A stretch of 64,000 nt of DNA, taken from assembly GCA_018894105.1 (NCBI GenBank), contig CM032123.1, positions 25,025,744 to 25,089,743 on the forward strand, given 5' to 3'. Below the pieces are notes generated by a model, which did no database searches, was not told the DNA's origin, and saw only the letters and a list, made by a program, of their open reading frames with translations. Origin of the DNA: Jacaranda mimosifolia. Its lineage: Eukaryota; Streptophyta; Magnoliopsida; Lamiales; Bignoniaceae. A program made the position numbers and the translations under genes. Of this stretch, positions 12,353 through 24,389 are shown in pieces. Within the stretch, counting starts at the first letter, position 1, and each line of letters opens with the position of its first letter.

Positions 12353-12989
12353 TGTTAGTAAGTTAGCTATAACAACTCCATGCACATTTATTTGCTCACG
12401 ATTTTGTACATATATAATGTACAACTCTTCAAATTAGGGGTGTCCATGGTTTGATTTGGTTCGGTTTAGTTTTGGAAAATCCCAATCAAATCAAACCAAT
12501 CAGTTTTGGTATAAGACCAGCAATTCGGTATGTTTTAATATAAAGAACCAAACTAAACTAAACCAATCAAATTCAATTTGGTTCGATTCGATTTTTTAGT
12601 TTTTCTCTTTCTCCTTTCCATGGATCGCCGGTTGTGCTTGGGTGGTAGAGAAATAGATAAAAAATTTAGGGTACTTTTTATCATAAAATATAAAAATACA
12701 TAAAAAAATGTGGATAAAATAGTATTTTAGTAATATACAATTGGTTCAGTTTAGCTCTATTTGATTTTGACTGTGCCAACTAAAAAATGGAACCAAACTA
12801 TTCGATTTTTTCAATTTTAAACCAAAAAATAATTAAATAAGTTATTTTACATTTTTTTATTTTTTAGATCAATTTAGTCTGTTTTGTTTAGATTGATTCA
12901 GTTTTGAACACCCTTACTTCAAATGAATGTATAAGAGAGTTTATGTTCTTGCTCAAGCTCCTGCATGTATGAATAAATGAGTTCTAATA
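12353..12989 (+). mobile_element. Small Ty1/copia LTR split by a hAT element
   Basis: The start TGTTAGTAAGTTAGC at 12353 and the primer site beginning at 12990 define a plus-strand copia 5' LTR. Without the hAT insertion and one copy of its duplication the LTR is only about 147 bp, within the range of short-LTR copia families. A TATA-like run (TACATATATAATG, near 12408-12420) lies before the hAT insertion. The end reads TTCTAATA where CA would be expected, consistent with decay. Confidence 0.6.
12427..12924. mobile_element. hAT-type MITE with perfect 8-bp target duplication
   Basis: The element is 12435-12916 (482 bp), with ends TAGGGGTGTCCA and, from the right, TAAGGGTGTTCA. The target duplication CTTCAAAT is perfect (12427-12434 and 12917-12924), so this insertion is comparatively recent. 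The interior holds repeated (T/C)GGTT(T/C)(A/G)-like sequence near both ends (TTGGTTCGGTTTAG at left) and no coding frame. Confidence 0.9.
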
Positions 12990-12999
12990 TGGTATCAAT
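12990..12999 (+). promoter_or_regulatory. Copia primer-binding site
   Basis: TGGTATCAAT resembles the initiator-Met tRNA complement TGGTATCAGA with two mismatches at its end. It directly follows the LTR and sets the element's orientation as plus. Confidence 0.6.
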
Positions 13000-13795
13000 T
13001 GTTATCACCTTGGTCTTATCTCCTCCTTGGTCACCATTCTTTTCAAAATCTGACTTGCTTAAAATCTCAATTGCGCTGTAACATAGCATCACTACCTAAA
13101 CCTTGCACTATCTGCCCCCTTACCAATCGAAAATGACTCTCCTTTATCTCACACAACAATTTGTCGATGCATCCTTTTAACTTGATCCATGGGGATTTCT
13201 GGGTCTTTTTCATGAACCTACACATATTAAACACAAAAATTTCCTCACTTTAGTGGATGGCTACACTAGGTTCACCTGGTTGTTCCAGCTCAAATAAGAT
13301 TATATTTGATATCTCATCTATCCTTCGAAGATTTTTTAAAATGACCTCCACTCAATTCAATACCACTATCAAATAGTTTAGGTCAAACAACGCCAAAGAA
13401 TTTTCTCCCCATGAATTCTTCTCCCAAAATTGCACCTTACACTAGCTATCATGTGTTGAAAAATAGTAGGAAAATCGTTGTAGAAAGGAAACAGCAACAC
13501 CTTCTCAATTCCCAATCCAAGATTCCATTATCCTTTTAGAGTGAATGTGTGCTCACAACTGTTTTTCTCATTAATAGAACTACAATCAGCTCCTCCAACA
13601 TAGATTACCATTTGAGCGTCTTTACAAAACACCTACAAACTACTCTTTCCTCGAGGTTTTTGGTTACTTGACTTATGCATCTACTTTTCATGCTTATAGA
13701 ATTAAGTTTCACCATAGAGCTAAACTTTGGATCTTCATTGGTTATCCAACTAAAATAAAATGTTATTTATATGGAAAAATAAGACCCTATCGATA
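13000..13795 (+). pseudogene. Ty1/copia integrase remnant
   Basis: Gag and protease are missing, and the frame resumes in integrase soon after the primer site. Readable pieces in shifting frames: NLIHGDFW near 13180 (usual core start H-x-D-x-W-G-P), LVDGYTRFTWLF (about 13250-13285), VRSNNAKEF near 13380, VERKQQHLLN near 13475-13505, and KFHHRAKLWIFIGYPT near 13705-13755. The second catalytic aspartate of D-D-E integrases, normally in R-S-D-N, reads R-S-N-N, so catalysis is lost; the glutamate in V-E-R-K is kept. Multiple frameshifts confirm a dead copy. Reverse transcriptase does not follow; a gypsy-type region begins near 13.8 kb, so the 3' half was lost or replaced. Confidence 0.75.
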
Positions 13796-14300
13796 AAAAA
13801 TTAGGAAAAAAAATAAAAAAACACAACTAAATAAATAAATAAATAAGAAAAAGAGAGCTAATAAGCCCAACAAATTGAGCCCATCAAGATGGATACCTAA
13901 ACTAAGCGGACCAAAGCCTACTAAGGACTTAATCACTATAGATACCAACTTTCAAAGCCAAAAAGGGAGATCTAATCATTTTACAAAAAAATTGAGCTTT
14001 GACTTTATGCAACTCCAAAAGCAGAAGCCCATCTATTTTGCTAATTTTAGGAAAAGACCCTAACTTCATTTTCATGCAGTATCATCTCGATGCCATTTAT
14101 GGGAACTCTCTTCTAAAGCAAGAAATTTTGAGGATGCAGATGAGATCTAGAGCTCAAGACTCCAGTGCTCAAGTTGCACTAAGAGGCGAGAATGCAAAGA
14201 ACAACTTGCTAAAAATACAATCTTGTCCAACACCAAAGGTAGAACCTAAAGCGCATCCACTATTGGAGGAGACCCTAGTGCACCAAGCTCCACTCCCTGG
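13796..14300 (+). repeat. Dispersed repeat preceding gypsy gag, shared with 40.0-40.4 and 45.2-45.5 kb
   Basis: The segment 13860-14090 matches two others in the window (40,080-40,330 and 45,350-45,534): A-rich lead, then GCCCA(C/T)(C/A)A, 'AAGGACTTAATCACTATA', 'ACTTTCAAAGCCAAAA', and 'TTTTGCTAATTT'. Here it stands just upstream of gypsy gag; in the other two places it lies beside the antisense aORF. The simplest reading is that it is LTR or LTR-adjacent sequence of one gypsy family. No primer site was identified, so the exact LTR border is unknown. Confidence 0.5.
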
Positions 14301-15540
14301 ATGATCAATGTTGTACATGATGACTCAGGAAGTATTGTTAGAACTAGTGGAAAATGCTTCAGCACAAGCTACGGCCAAAGTGGTCACCTAGTATGTTGGC
14401 GAACACCTCTCTCAAGAGCAATCTCGATCTTTTCGTTGGAGCAAGGAAGTTTCATCATCCACTTAAAGGATAAAAAGAATGATGAATGAAGAAAGAGCAT
14501 TGCCCCTTATCTACCTTATCAAGTGGACGTGCAGTCCTCTCTTTGAGCTAATCAATCAGTACGATTGCCTATTGCAATCAAAGCCTCAACTAACTCGGTC
14601 ATACCTTAATGCTCATGAGGAGCTGGAAGAGAATATCTTCCATTGGTTGTATCTTTTGCCCTACTATCCTAGCAGAGTCAATTCCTCAGGGCATAAATAT
14701 TGCCAAATCTATCAAAGTTTGACGGTATAGTGGACTCCCAAGAGCATTTAGACAACATCCTCTATGACCAAACAAAGCTGCTTACTAAAAGATGTTCTAC
14801 ACCATCTTCACCAAGTGAGCTTTGACATCCTCTGCAAATGCCAACTGGATCCATCATAGGCTAGGAACAATTGGTGTAACACTTCTTCCATAATTTCTCC
14901 ATGAACTACAAGTACCCTAAAATAGTGGCTTACCTATTCACCATCAAAAAGAAGGATGGAGAGTCCTTGAGGGACTACTTCAATTGATTTTTCTAACTGG
15001 TGCATGAAATTTCTCATATTAGCAAAAGCTCTTACCGAACATACTTCAACAAAACTTAAGGCACCAAGAATTCCAAGAATCCATAGTAGGAAAGCTACCT
15101 ACCAAGCTAGAGAAACCCCTCATTCGAGCAAAGAATTATATCTAGATTAAGGAGGTACTAGCCCTTCTGGACGCCAACAAGCACAAAGGGTAAGAACAAG
15201 GAGGTAAAAATAACCAGAAGTGAGGAGATCACCGACGTAGTCCTCCCAAAGCTTTCTCTATATACACCTCTATCTTGCATTCAGGGCAAACATCCTAGTC
15301 ATAGTGGAATAGCAAGGTCTAGTCTAGCACCCTCCCAAAGATGATAGGTAACCTTAAGAGACAGATGTCCAAAAAATAGTGTTGTTTCTACCACGACAGC
15401 AGGCATACTACCAAGGAGTACTAGAATCTTAAAGATGAGATTAAGAAGCTGATCAGTGATAATACCTAAATGAGTATATAGCTCGAAGACATGATAGTCT
15501 AAGAAGTGATCCACGGTAGGAAATGAAGGAGACCTCTAGT
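14301..15540 (+). pseudogene. Ty3/gypsy (Tat-like) gag, broken
   Basis: Plus-strand gag spread over several frames. Visible pieces: KFDGIVDSQEHLDNILYD (about 14717-14770), then YLFTIKKKDGESLRDY (about 14930-14978), equivalent to YLFTIRQREDETLRG in the other gypsy element at 60.3 kb, and the nucleocapsid-like CCFYHDSRHTTKEY with following LKDEIKKLISDN (about 15378-15460), the compact C-x-x-H-x-x-x-x-H/C pattern usual in Tat-type gag. At least eight stops and several frame changes are present. It lies directly upstream of protease in the same orientation, as in intact elements. Confidence 0.75.
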
Positions 15541-16290
15541 ACTCATTCGGTGAATAGTTAGAGCCAAAGGAAAAGCCACGTTAACATGACCCATATAAAG
15601 TACCTACTACTTGGGTCATTTTGGTAATCTCAAGAAAACCTACAAGAGGCGACTCTTCCAATGCGAGCCAAGAGCTCACATTAGCAACGAGATAGGCGCA
15701 TGTCCATTCTATGGACCTAATGCTGGAAATATACAAAGTGTATCCTCCAGTTCCCAACATCATCTTCGAAGAAGAATATATGGAGACTAAGTGAGGTGAT
15801 TACTATGATGTCCTAGTGAGTTTGGCCTCCCTTACTAAATCTTGGATGAAAAATATTTTGGTGGACAGTAGAGCTCAATGGACATTATTGTTTATGATGC
15901 CTTCCTCCTTCTTGGATTTGACAATGCCCAACTACAGAAGATCAATACTCCCTTGGTGGGATTCACCAGTGAGATTGGAGGCCCTTAGAGAAGTCTTTCT
16001 TCCCTTTTTTCTTAGAAACTCATCCCCAAAAGGTTACGAAGATGGTGAACTTCCTAGTAGTCAAGACCCCATCCACTTACAATGTCTTACTAGAAAAGTT
16101 GAACCTAAACCTCTTTCGAGCAATAGTTTCAATGTACCACATGAACATAAAGTTCCCTATCCCTAGTGGAACGAGAGAAGATGTTGGCAACGAAAACATT
16201 GCCAGAGAATGTTGTGCCATTAACTTCAAATGAGTACAGATTCTTACCATTAGCCTAGGCGACATGAAAGGGAGTTGCGAAAACATTATG
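15541..16290 (+). pseudogene. Ty3/gypsy aspartic protease and pre-RT linker, broken
   Basis: The protease region reads ILVDSRAQWTLLF (about 15857-15895) where plant gypsy elements normally have L-V-D-x-G-S-S-x-D-I; in another frame the next part restores YDAFLLLGFDNAQLQK (about 15893-15940). A frameshift therefore falls inside the active-site loop and the D-x-G glycine is changed. The linker VNFLVVKTPSTYNVLLEKLN followed by FRAIVSMYHMNIKFP (16,042-16,150) is the usual stretch between protease and reverse transcriptase (F-L-V-V-D-x-P-S-x-Y-N-x-I-L-G-R). Reverse transcriptase is missing after about 16.29 kb. Confidence 0.8.
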
Positions 16291-17400
16291 GAAGAATCAA
16301 TAGATTCTTTTTTAGTTTAGAAAATGAAAATAAAATATAACAAGAAAAAGAATGTAAATTGAATATAATTATATGATAAAAAAAAATTCCTTTTATTTTC
16401 AAATTAGGTATCATAAAATCACTATTTATCTATAATTTGTTGGGATAAAAGGGATAAAGGCAAATACTTGGTCTTAGAAGCTAACTCCGTTACAATACTC
16501 ATACAAAAAAATGATCCCCAAGAAAAAAAGTCAGCAGGTGCGAAATTGCACTTGAGAAAATCCTATAGGACATTAATGCCAGCAACTTAACCCTTACATA
16601 CAAAGGGGAAATGCCCCTCAGTCGGAATGAATAGCCCTTTGTAGCGTCTTAAAGTCTTTTTCCTAAGCTATTCCTGTAGTTAGGATTTCTATTTCAGCTT
16701 TTAGTTTTTGCTTCCATGTAGTTAGGCATTTTTCCAATTGCTTATTGAATAAAGGATCCTCCTAACTTGAGAGATGGCATTTTGTCTTTCTTGATTGCTT
16801 CAACAAAGACGTTTTGATATTTCACCACATATGTATTTGCTTTTTTACTGCATAATTATAGTTTGCAAGATTACTTCATTTGTAGTGAGACCCAAGATGC
16901 ACGTGTATAGAAAGAAATAAACAACAACAAGCATACAACCTCAACGAAGAAATGAAAATACCAACAATGACTCCATGTTGTGCCCAGCGAACAATGTTGC
17001 ATATTGTATTTAAATAAAAAAGAGGGGTAAAAGGAAAAAAATAAGAGGTAGCAAGCAATCTGCCACACCCATCCGGCCCTACTCAACTGCCTTTCTTCCC
17101 CCACCTCCCTCCCCCCCTCTCTCTCTCTTATAGTTATTTTTCTTTTCCTTTTTCTTTTTATCTGTTCCTCTCATTCACTTTCTTTTTCTCAAAACAAACC
17201 CATCTATATCACCATCATCATCACTTTCTCTTTAGAATATTTTAGATATATTAGTATTTTAAATTGATTTAAATTTCTAAGCATTTATCAATTAAAAAGG
17301 CTTATTGTATTGATTTGAGAGATTGGAATTAGTTAGATTATTTATTTAATAATTCAAATTTAGTTGTTTATTTGAAATTATTTGATAAATAATTGATTGA
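16291..17400. other. Unassigned sequence between two gypsy remnants
   Basis: No gene recognised. A pyrimidine-rich run (17,088-17,130, with a CT microsatellite) precedes mixed T-rich sequence. The short frames on the minus strand here (16,871-17,104) are hydrophobic and match nothing. Confidence 0.35.
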
Positions 17401-18957
17401 ATATTAAGTAGTAGATATTCGGATGCCAATTTTGTCAAATTTTTTTATGTTGTTTTATTGATTGAAAATTCTTGATTTTTTTTCAGGTACTATTGGGAAT
17501 AATTTTGTTTGGAGTTAATTCTCACCACAGCATCATCTCTACTTTACTGCTACAATCCTACCCTCAGAGGTTGAGAAGAATGATGACATTAATGATTAAT
17601 CAGGGCATATTTTCTTCCTTTTCTTTACTTCTATTTTTATTTTCATTTTTATCATTATTCATATTGGTGCATCTTTTTTTATTTTTTATTTTTTTTTTCT
17701 ATGTTCTCTATCATAATAGTGTAGGCACTTTGAGGGCAAAGTGCCACTTAAGTTTGGGGAGGGTATGCTCTGCACATTAGTTCTTAGTCCCTTGTTCTTC
17801 TATTTTGTTTGCTGTTTTGCTATGGTTAAGGTTTAGTAATTGAGTCAATATCCTGCATGTACGAAAATTAATCTTCTTGAGTCAATGAAAATATTTCTTC
17901 TTTAAATTTGTGTTTTATAGAAAATCATAATTGTGTGAAAATGGAATTGTGTACTTTCAGTAGAAGCAATGGTAGAATGATATCCACTATTTTTGAGCAC
18001 TCATTGTCTCACTTTTAGTTATTGATTTGATTTAGAGGACATTTATACACTGGTAGCATAGATAATACTTTAAACTCTAGAATTTGTTTAATTCTCTATT
18101 GAGGTGAAACCTTATAAAATATTCAAGTAGGGGAAATGACTTTGGCCATTTTTGGCTCATTTGAACCTTTCAAGCATACCAAATAATATTATATCCCTAA
18201 GGTTTCCTATTGAGCCTATTTTAAGTATTCTTTTTATTTGGCAACCAACTCAACAACCAGCCTAAACATATAATCCCACCAAGTAAGTCCCACAATTACT
18301 TGTTAGAATTATTTGAAAAACTTATCAAGATGAAAACGAATAGTAAGTGCCCTTAAGTTTGAAATCTTTGGGAAAAAAAGGTATAGATAAGGCCTCATGC
18401 ACAAAAAAAGAAACAAAAAAAAAAGAAAAAAAAATACAGTCTATGATAACTAAAAAAATAGTTTGATTGAATAATTTTGGGAGAGCATTAAATGAGGATA
18501 AGGAACAAATAGGTGCTATGAGTGTTGAGTCAATATTATCCATATCTTTCCTACCTTTATCTAAGTCTATATTACAAGCTCTGAAAGTCCTAACGATCCT
18601 TTGTTGATTATATTTTACATTAGTGGAGATAGAATGAAAAGCAAACCTATGGAATTCTACAGTAGAGTCTTGCACTTGTACATAAATTAATTTGAATTGC
18701 TAATAACTACTTGTAGAGAAATCACACACATACACTGGAGATTCATTTGAACATTGCATTTGCTTATATGTGCATAGTGAAATTAGATCACAGTTGTGGT
18801 TGACTATGTGCATAATTTTGCAGTAATTTTGAGAATAACAAAAAGAAGGGACGTTTTTGTACATATGTTTTAGTGTTGATTTGTTTTTTTTATTGTTTCA
18901 TTGAATCTTTCTTTTGTCTTGCTCAGGGGCGAGCAATGTATTAAGTTTGGGGGTGTT
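17401..18957 (+). mobile_element. 3' noncoding end of an Athila-like Ty3/gypsy element
   Basis: The sequence CACTTTGAGGGCAAAGTGCC followed by ACTTAAGTTTGGGGAGGG (17,726-17,765) is the arrangement seen before the 3' LTR in Athila/Tat-type plant gypsy elements. A second purine-rich run, TTAAGTTTGGGGGTGT (18,941-18,956), stands directly before the LTR start and is the probable polypurine tract used to prime plus-strand DNA. No coding domain was recognised between them; hydrophobic open stretches at 17,472-17,780 are in T-rich DNA. Confidence 0.55.
18941..18957 (+). promoter_or_regulatory. Polypurine tract of the Athila-like element
   Basis: TTAAGTTTGGGGGTGTT immediately precedes TGTTAAGTCC, a plausible LTR start. 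Plant gypsy elements commonly have such a G-rich tract at this place. Confidence 0.6.
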
Positions 18958-19654
18958 TGTTAAGTCCTTACTAATATGAATTTGAATATCATATTTGGGA
19001 CTCAACAAATAATTTTCTTGTTTAAAAAATTATAATTCCTTGCCAATTGATAAAAATTTGGAATTGCAGAAATATAAGTTGAGAAAGTATAAAAAGGGAC
19101 AATTAACATAAGTTAGTGGGAATGCTAACAAAATGACATATCATGATCTAACCAGGGATAGGCAAAATAGTCTTTTTATTTATTTGAGTCCTATTCTAAT
19201 TAGAAGACTCTTTTAATTAGTATAAATTGACCTTTCAGACACTTAGTTGAGAAATCGATTTGAGTTTATATTTTGAAGATTAGAAGTTTTGTGAGAATTT
19301 GGAGTTCAAAGGAAGACAAAGTGGAGATTAGATTCATATAGAAATAGTGTTTCCTCTTCTCTCTTTGATTTTAGTTTTAATTCTAGATTTGGAATGATGT
19401 TTCGTTTTAATGATGTTTTATTTGACAATTCAATCATGAATCAATTTGTTATTCTAAGATTATAATGGATTCTTTCGAATAATTTGATGTATGATTTTCT
19501 TTCATGAAATTAGTAGCTCATTAAGTTATTTCTTATATTGTGTGTTTTTTCTATTTGATTGTCTAATCAACAGTCAAGTGCATCTTTAGCCCCTAGAGAA
19601 ATATTGAAAAAGAAAATTTAAGGATTGATTGACAATATCACTACAATAATTGCA

Positions 19655-20000
19655 TTTCATGTAACAAATTTTTTTGTAACGAAAGTAAATTTCATTGCAA
19701 ATGTTGTATCTATCGTAACAAAGTTGATTTTTTGTTACTAAAATACTTATCTTGAGTAACAAAATAAAATTCTTGTTACCTTTAACTAATATTTGTTACG
19801 TTAGATTTTTTATGTTTTGTAACTAAATCAATATTCATTACAAAAAATGTCATTTTGTCACATATAATATTTTTTGCCATTTTGGGAAGTTTATTTTTAA
19901 CAAAATTGGGTACTTATTGTAACAGAAAAATGTTCATTACAAATAAATTATATTGTAACAAAATGTCTGGTTACTGAAGTTAAATTAATTTTCCCTCCAA
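19655..20000. repeat. Left subterminal repeats of the CACTA element
   Basis: More than a dozen copies of GTAAC(A/G)AA or its reverse complement in both orientations lie within about 340 bp of the left end (for example near 19,661, 19,675, 19,707, 19,732, 19,758, 19,776, 19,919, 19,960). In En/Spm such motifs bind the TNPA protein. Confidence 0.75.
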
Positions 20001-20079
20001 AAATTCATTCCCTCCAAAATTCAATTGTACACAATGCTAACAATTGTTTCAATTACTAAATGTAAATGACAATTAAATT

Positions 20080-21560
20080 AATTTTGCACCCATAGTTTGT
20101 GAGTTGGGCTTTAGTTCAGGAAATGGTTTCACAATAATTCAAAGTTGTTACTTGGAGCTTGACTTAGTTTTATAATTGGACTTTACCAAGGTTTTAATTG
20201 GTGAGTTATGCCTTATTATAAGAATTAGGCTTGAACAAATTTGAAGTGAAAGAATTGCTTAATTGGGCTAATTTCATTATAGAATTCGGCGTTACAATTT
20301 TTTTGTGAATTATGTGTTGAACTTGAATTCTTTTAAGGGTTGAGGTTTGACAAATTTATAGTGGATTATTTTTTAGTTGGCCTGTCATTTAAAAAATAGG
20401 TTTGACTAAATTTATGGTGAATTAATTGATGATTTGGGCTTTGTTTTAATAGTTGGTCTTCAACAAATTTGAATTGACTAAATGATTTGTTGGCTTTCTT
20501 TAAGGAATTGAGTTTGAGCAAATTTTTTAGTGAATAAATTATTGAGTGTCTTTTTTTTTTTTTTGCCCTCTAAGAATTTGATGTTGAACAAATTACAAAT
20601 GGATTAACTTGTGAACAGGGCTTTCATCTTGAGAAATAAGCTTGACCAAATTTTGACTGAATAAATTAATTGGGCATTAGCAAGTTTTGTTTTATTGATT
20701 GGGGTTTACCAGTTTTATAGTAAATTAGTTTATTTGTTTAAGAATTGTGCTTAACATTAATTTAAAAAATTAATTAATTGAGTTTTACCAACTTGCTTTC
20801 TATTAATTTAGGTCCATCAATTTTTCAAGGCATTGGTATTCTTTGTTTAAGAATTAGGATTGACATTAACTTAAAGAATTGGTTAATTGGTTTTATCTAA
20901 TTTATTTTTAAAAATTGAGCTTCACCGGAATTTATAGTGAATTGGTTAACTGGGCTTTTTCTAAGAATTAGATTTTACCGATTTTTTATTATAATAATTT
21001 AAAATTTGGTTATTGTACTCTTTCAATTTTTTAATTAATAATTATTTTTGACCAAATTTGTTAATAAATTGGTGAATAATACTTCAATTAAGAATTACTT
21101 TATCAATGTTTTTAATTATAAATTAGTGAATTGAACTTTATATAATAGTTGGTCTATTTCTTAATTTAAAGAGTTGGTTAATCTGGCTTCACCAAATTAC
21201 TTCTTTTTTATAGTTGGGCTTGACAATTTTTAAGTGAATTGGGTTTCACATCATTTTACACTTCACCAACTTTTTTTTTTAATCAGGCTTTGTAATTTTT
21301 TGATGAGTTAGTGAATTAGGCATTTTTAATAACTTTAGTCTTAACATAATTTATAAATTTGGTTAATGGGGCTTCACCAACCCCCCCCCCCCCCTCCTCT
21401 TTTTTTCTATTAAGACCAATTTGTTAGAACATTAGTAAATTGGGCTTTCTTTATGAATTAGTCTTCACATTAATTTAAAATTTTGGTTAATTGGGTTTCA
21501 CCAACTTCTGTTTTATTAAATTGGCTTCACCAATTTTTTAGTTAATTAGTAGGAGTAGTC
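20080..21560. repeat. Degenerate repeat field inside the CACTA element
   Basis: A long run of diverged copies of a unit built around AATTGGGCTT and (C/A)ACCAA(T)TTTTTAGTGAATT, recurring every roughly 55-75 bp. At least 15 versions are visible, for example near 20,105, 20,217, 20,276, 20,440, 20,630, 20,680, 20,930, 21,220 and 21,490. A 14-base C run sits at 21,381-21,394. No coding frame. Confidence 0.6.
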
Positions 21561-24389
21561 TACGGTGTAATCTTGATAGTACATGCCTTATGTGAGGAAT
21601 ATACAAATGTACTTAATTTAAGCCGTTTGATTTAAAATGTGAAATCATAACATTTTATTTTAGTAATTAGTTGGCAACATAATATGTACATCTAACTTGT
21701 TACCAGTACGACTGGTTCATGGTCAATTATAGTCATACGTTAATGGGTCATTGTGTTAAAAACTTATTTAATTTAATCAAATGGGAAATTTGTCATTTTA
21801 GTCCCATCATTTAACTGTGTATGCACTGTTAATACTAAACTTATGGTATTGAACATTTTTAGTCCAAATTTTATAAATTTTTAAAAGTTTTAGTCATTCA
21901 TTCAATTTTTCATTTAAAATTTGATGGAAATCGTTATCTATTTGTGAAAAAATCATAGAATCTGAAATATTCATTAAATCCTCACTAAAAGATTAAAAAA
22001 AAATAAAAAATAAATATGACAAAAATCATCCACAAAAAATATTTTAAAATAATATATATTTACATATATGTAGATATATATGCACATCTATATATTATAT
22101 ATATAACTAGATACATACATATATAAATACATATATATAAATGTGTATATATAAACTCCATCCCCACCCCTAACCACCAATCAAATCCAATTGCTGTGGT
22201 TAGCAGCCGCTCAACCAGCCGACCAGATCTGGCCATCGCCGGGCGGCTAACCGGCTATAGGTTGGTGGGAAAGGAGTGAGGCGAGTTGGCGAGGTGGGAA
22301 TCGTGGGATGGTGTGTGTTTGTGTGGGGGTGGGGGCGCTTGTGGTGTTAGTAGCTAGGGGAGCAAGATTGACTCTTTTTTTTTCCCCTTATTTTTTAATT
22401 TTTTACTTATTTATTTTTAATTAAATATTAATTTACTAAAAGTATTTTAAATACATCTATGTTTTTATATGTTATTAATTATTAATTCAAAATAATTATT
22501 TTTACTTATTTTATTTATCTAAAATTTATTAAATTATATTATCTTAAAATGATTAACATTAATTAAGTGCTTATTTGAAATTAAATTATATTGTTAGAAT
22601 GATAGTTTTAGATTTTATATTTATTCTTAATTTTTTTTATTTAATAAATAAAGATAATTATATTTAACTATATTATTTTAATATTATAATATATATAATT
22701 CAAAATTATAAAATTATGTTATCTAATAAAATTGATTTTTTTAAATATTTTTATTATTATTATTTTAAAATATTTACCAAGCACTTAATATACTAAAACT
22801 CGTTGTAAAATTAATGATAACATATTGTAGAAAAATATATGTCATTTAATTTAATGATACTTTATATAAGGTAAATACTAGCATACATCACCATATACAT
22901 GCCCTAATTAGTAAGTTGGACTTTCTTGATGGGTTTGAACTATTCTCTTTTTAAGAATTGGGCTTGAACAATGTTAACAAATTTTTTTGCATACCAATTT
23001 TATGTAATATTAATTTATATTCCTGCCAAAATGTCCTTAATTCAAAGCTGAATACAAATTGTAATTAATTATTTTTTGTTACTAACTTTGGATGGCAATG
23101 AAATTTTGTTTCCCTCCAACTTTGTATTCCCTCCAAAATTTGGCCCATAAAAAATGTTAAAAATTATTTTTATTATTAGTTCGACATAATAATTTAAATT
23201 AATTTCTTCCAAAAATCTGATTCTCTCTAATAATGAATTCTCTTCATTTTTTTGATTCCTCTAAATTTTAGCTCCTCCCTCAATTTTTTTTTTTTTTGTA
23301 TAAATAAGTTATAGCAAACTTAATATCTATTATCTTAGAATATATGATGAATTAAAATATAATTTTTTAAATTATTGAATGACTTTCTATTGTAGTTAAA
23401 GTAGTATTAAAATTTGGACTTAAAATTTTGGCGCTTAAGAATTTAATTTTTTTATTATAGTTTATTATAATATTCTTTTAGAAAAATTCTAAAAATTGCT
23501 TAAAATAAATAATTAAAGGCAACAAATAAGTGAAATGGACATACATATCTAAATAGCAAAAGAGAAGAAAAAAAATCTAGTTTACCATAATACTTAATGA
23601 AAATAAAACGGTCCCTGAAGTTAGGCTTATTAATGTTATATTTCATTTTCTAATCATTATATTAGTCAATTAAAGATCTTTATAAGTTATAGATATTTAT
23701 ATGTTAATCGTTTATATGTTTTCCTACATAAATTGCTAAAATGAAGATAACTTTCGTGGTCTAATATAGTGTAAAGAAAGTATTAACTTAGATTATATTA
23801 TTAAATATAATGATTATTAACTTTCATGGACTTGAGCGAGTTGTTCTTAAGAATTAGTTGGTCTACTTATTATATTTCCTTCAAAAAATAAGTTTCCCTC
23901 TAAAAATGACTTCTCCTATTATTTTTTTTATTCCCTCCATGCATTTTGTGTATAAATAGTATACACAAAAATAATTTGTTTTATCTTATATTATAAGATG
24001 AATTATGATGTATTATTCTGGGGGTTAAAAAATTAGTTTTATTCTTTGTTATTATTTATTAGGACATTGTTTTTGAACAAAAAGATTTTAGAAAAATTGT
24101 TTATAAATTTTAAAAACTTTAGTCTTTATGTGCCATTAATTTCATTTTAAAAATTAAAATATTCTATATTAATAATATATTAATGTGGACAATTTGAACA
24201 TGCGTTTATTGAAAATTTTCTACCCTTAATTAATGCAAAAAACTTTCTTGGGTTTTGAAAATTATGCATACCGCTTCCTGCTCCTGACTTGCTTCAATTT
24301 AATCCTAATTTTAACATATAAAGACTGTACTACCCTTAATTACTTCATTTATATTCAATTTTATTTATTTTTTTAAGTATATTTTCATA
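21561..24389. other. AT-rich interior of the CACTA element
   Basis: Noncoding, extremely AT-rich sequence. It includes an alternating ATATAT/ACATAT run (22,055-22,150), a GC-rich, G-rich patch on the plus strand (22,190-22,360) and repeated 'TTTTAGTC' phrases at about 21,790-21,895. The pieces around 22.9-23.2 kb resume the AATTGGGCTTGAACAA type of repeat. No TNPD-like frame was found. Confidence 0.45.

Noticed and set aside
17472..17780. 102-codon plus-strand open frame rich in Phe and Leu
   Set aside because: It arises from T-rich DNA in a gypsy 3' noncoding region and spans the conserved purine tract; no domain is visible.
21381..21394. Run of 14 C as a biological feature
   Set aside because: Could be a slippage or assembly artefact; only noted within the repeat field.
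21780..22000. Another Mutator-like MITE end within CACTA
   Set aside because: Similar TTTAGTC phrases but no terminal repeats or target duplication were seen.
22190..22370. G-quadruplex region
   Set aside because: The strand is G-rich (GGGGGTGGGGG near 22,325), but too few regularly spaced G runs were seen to claim it.
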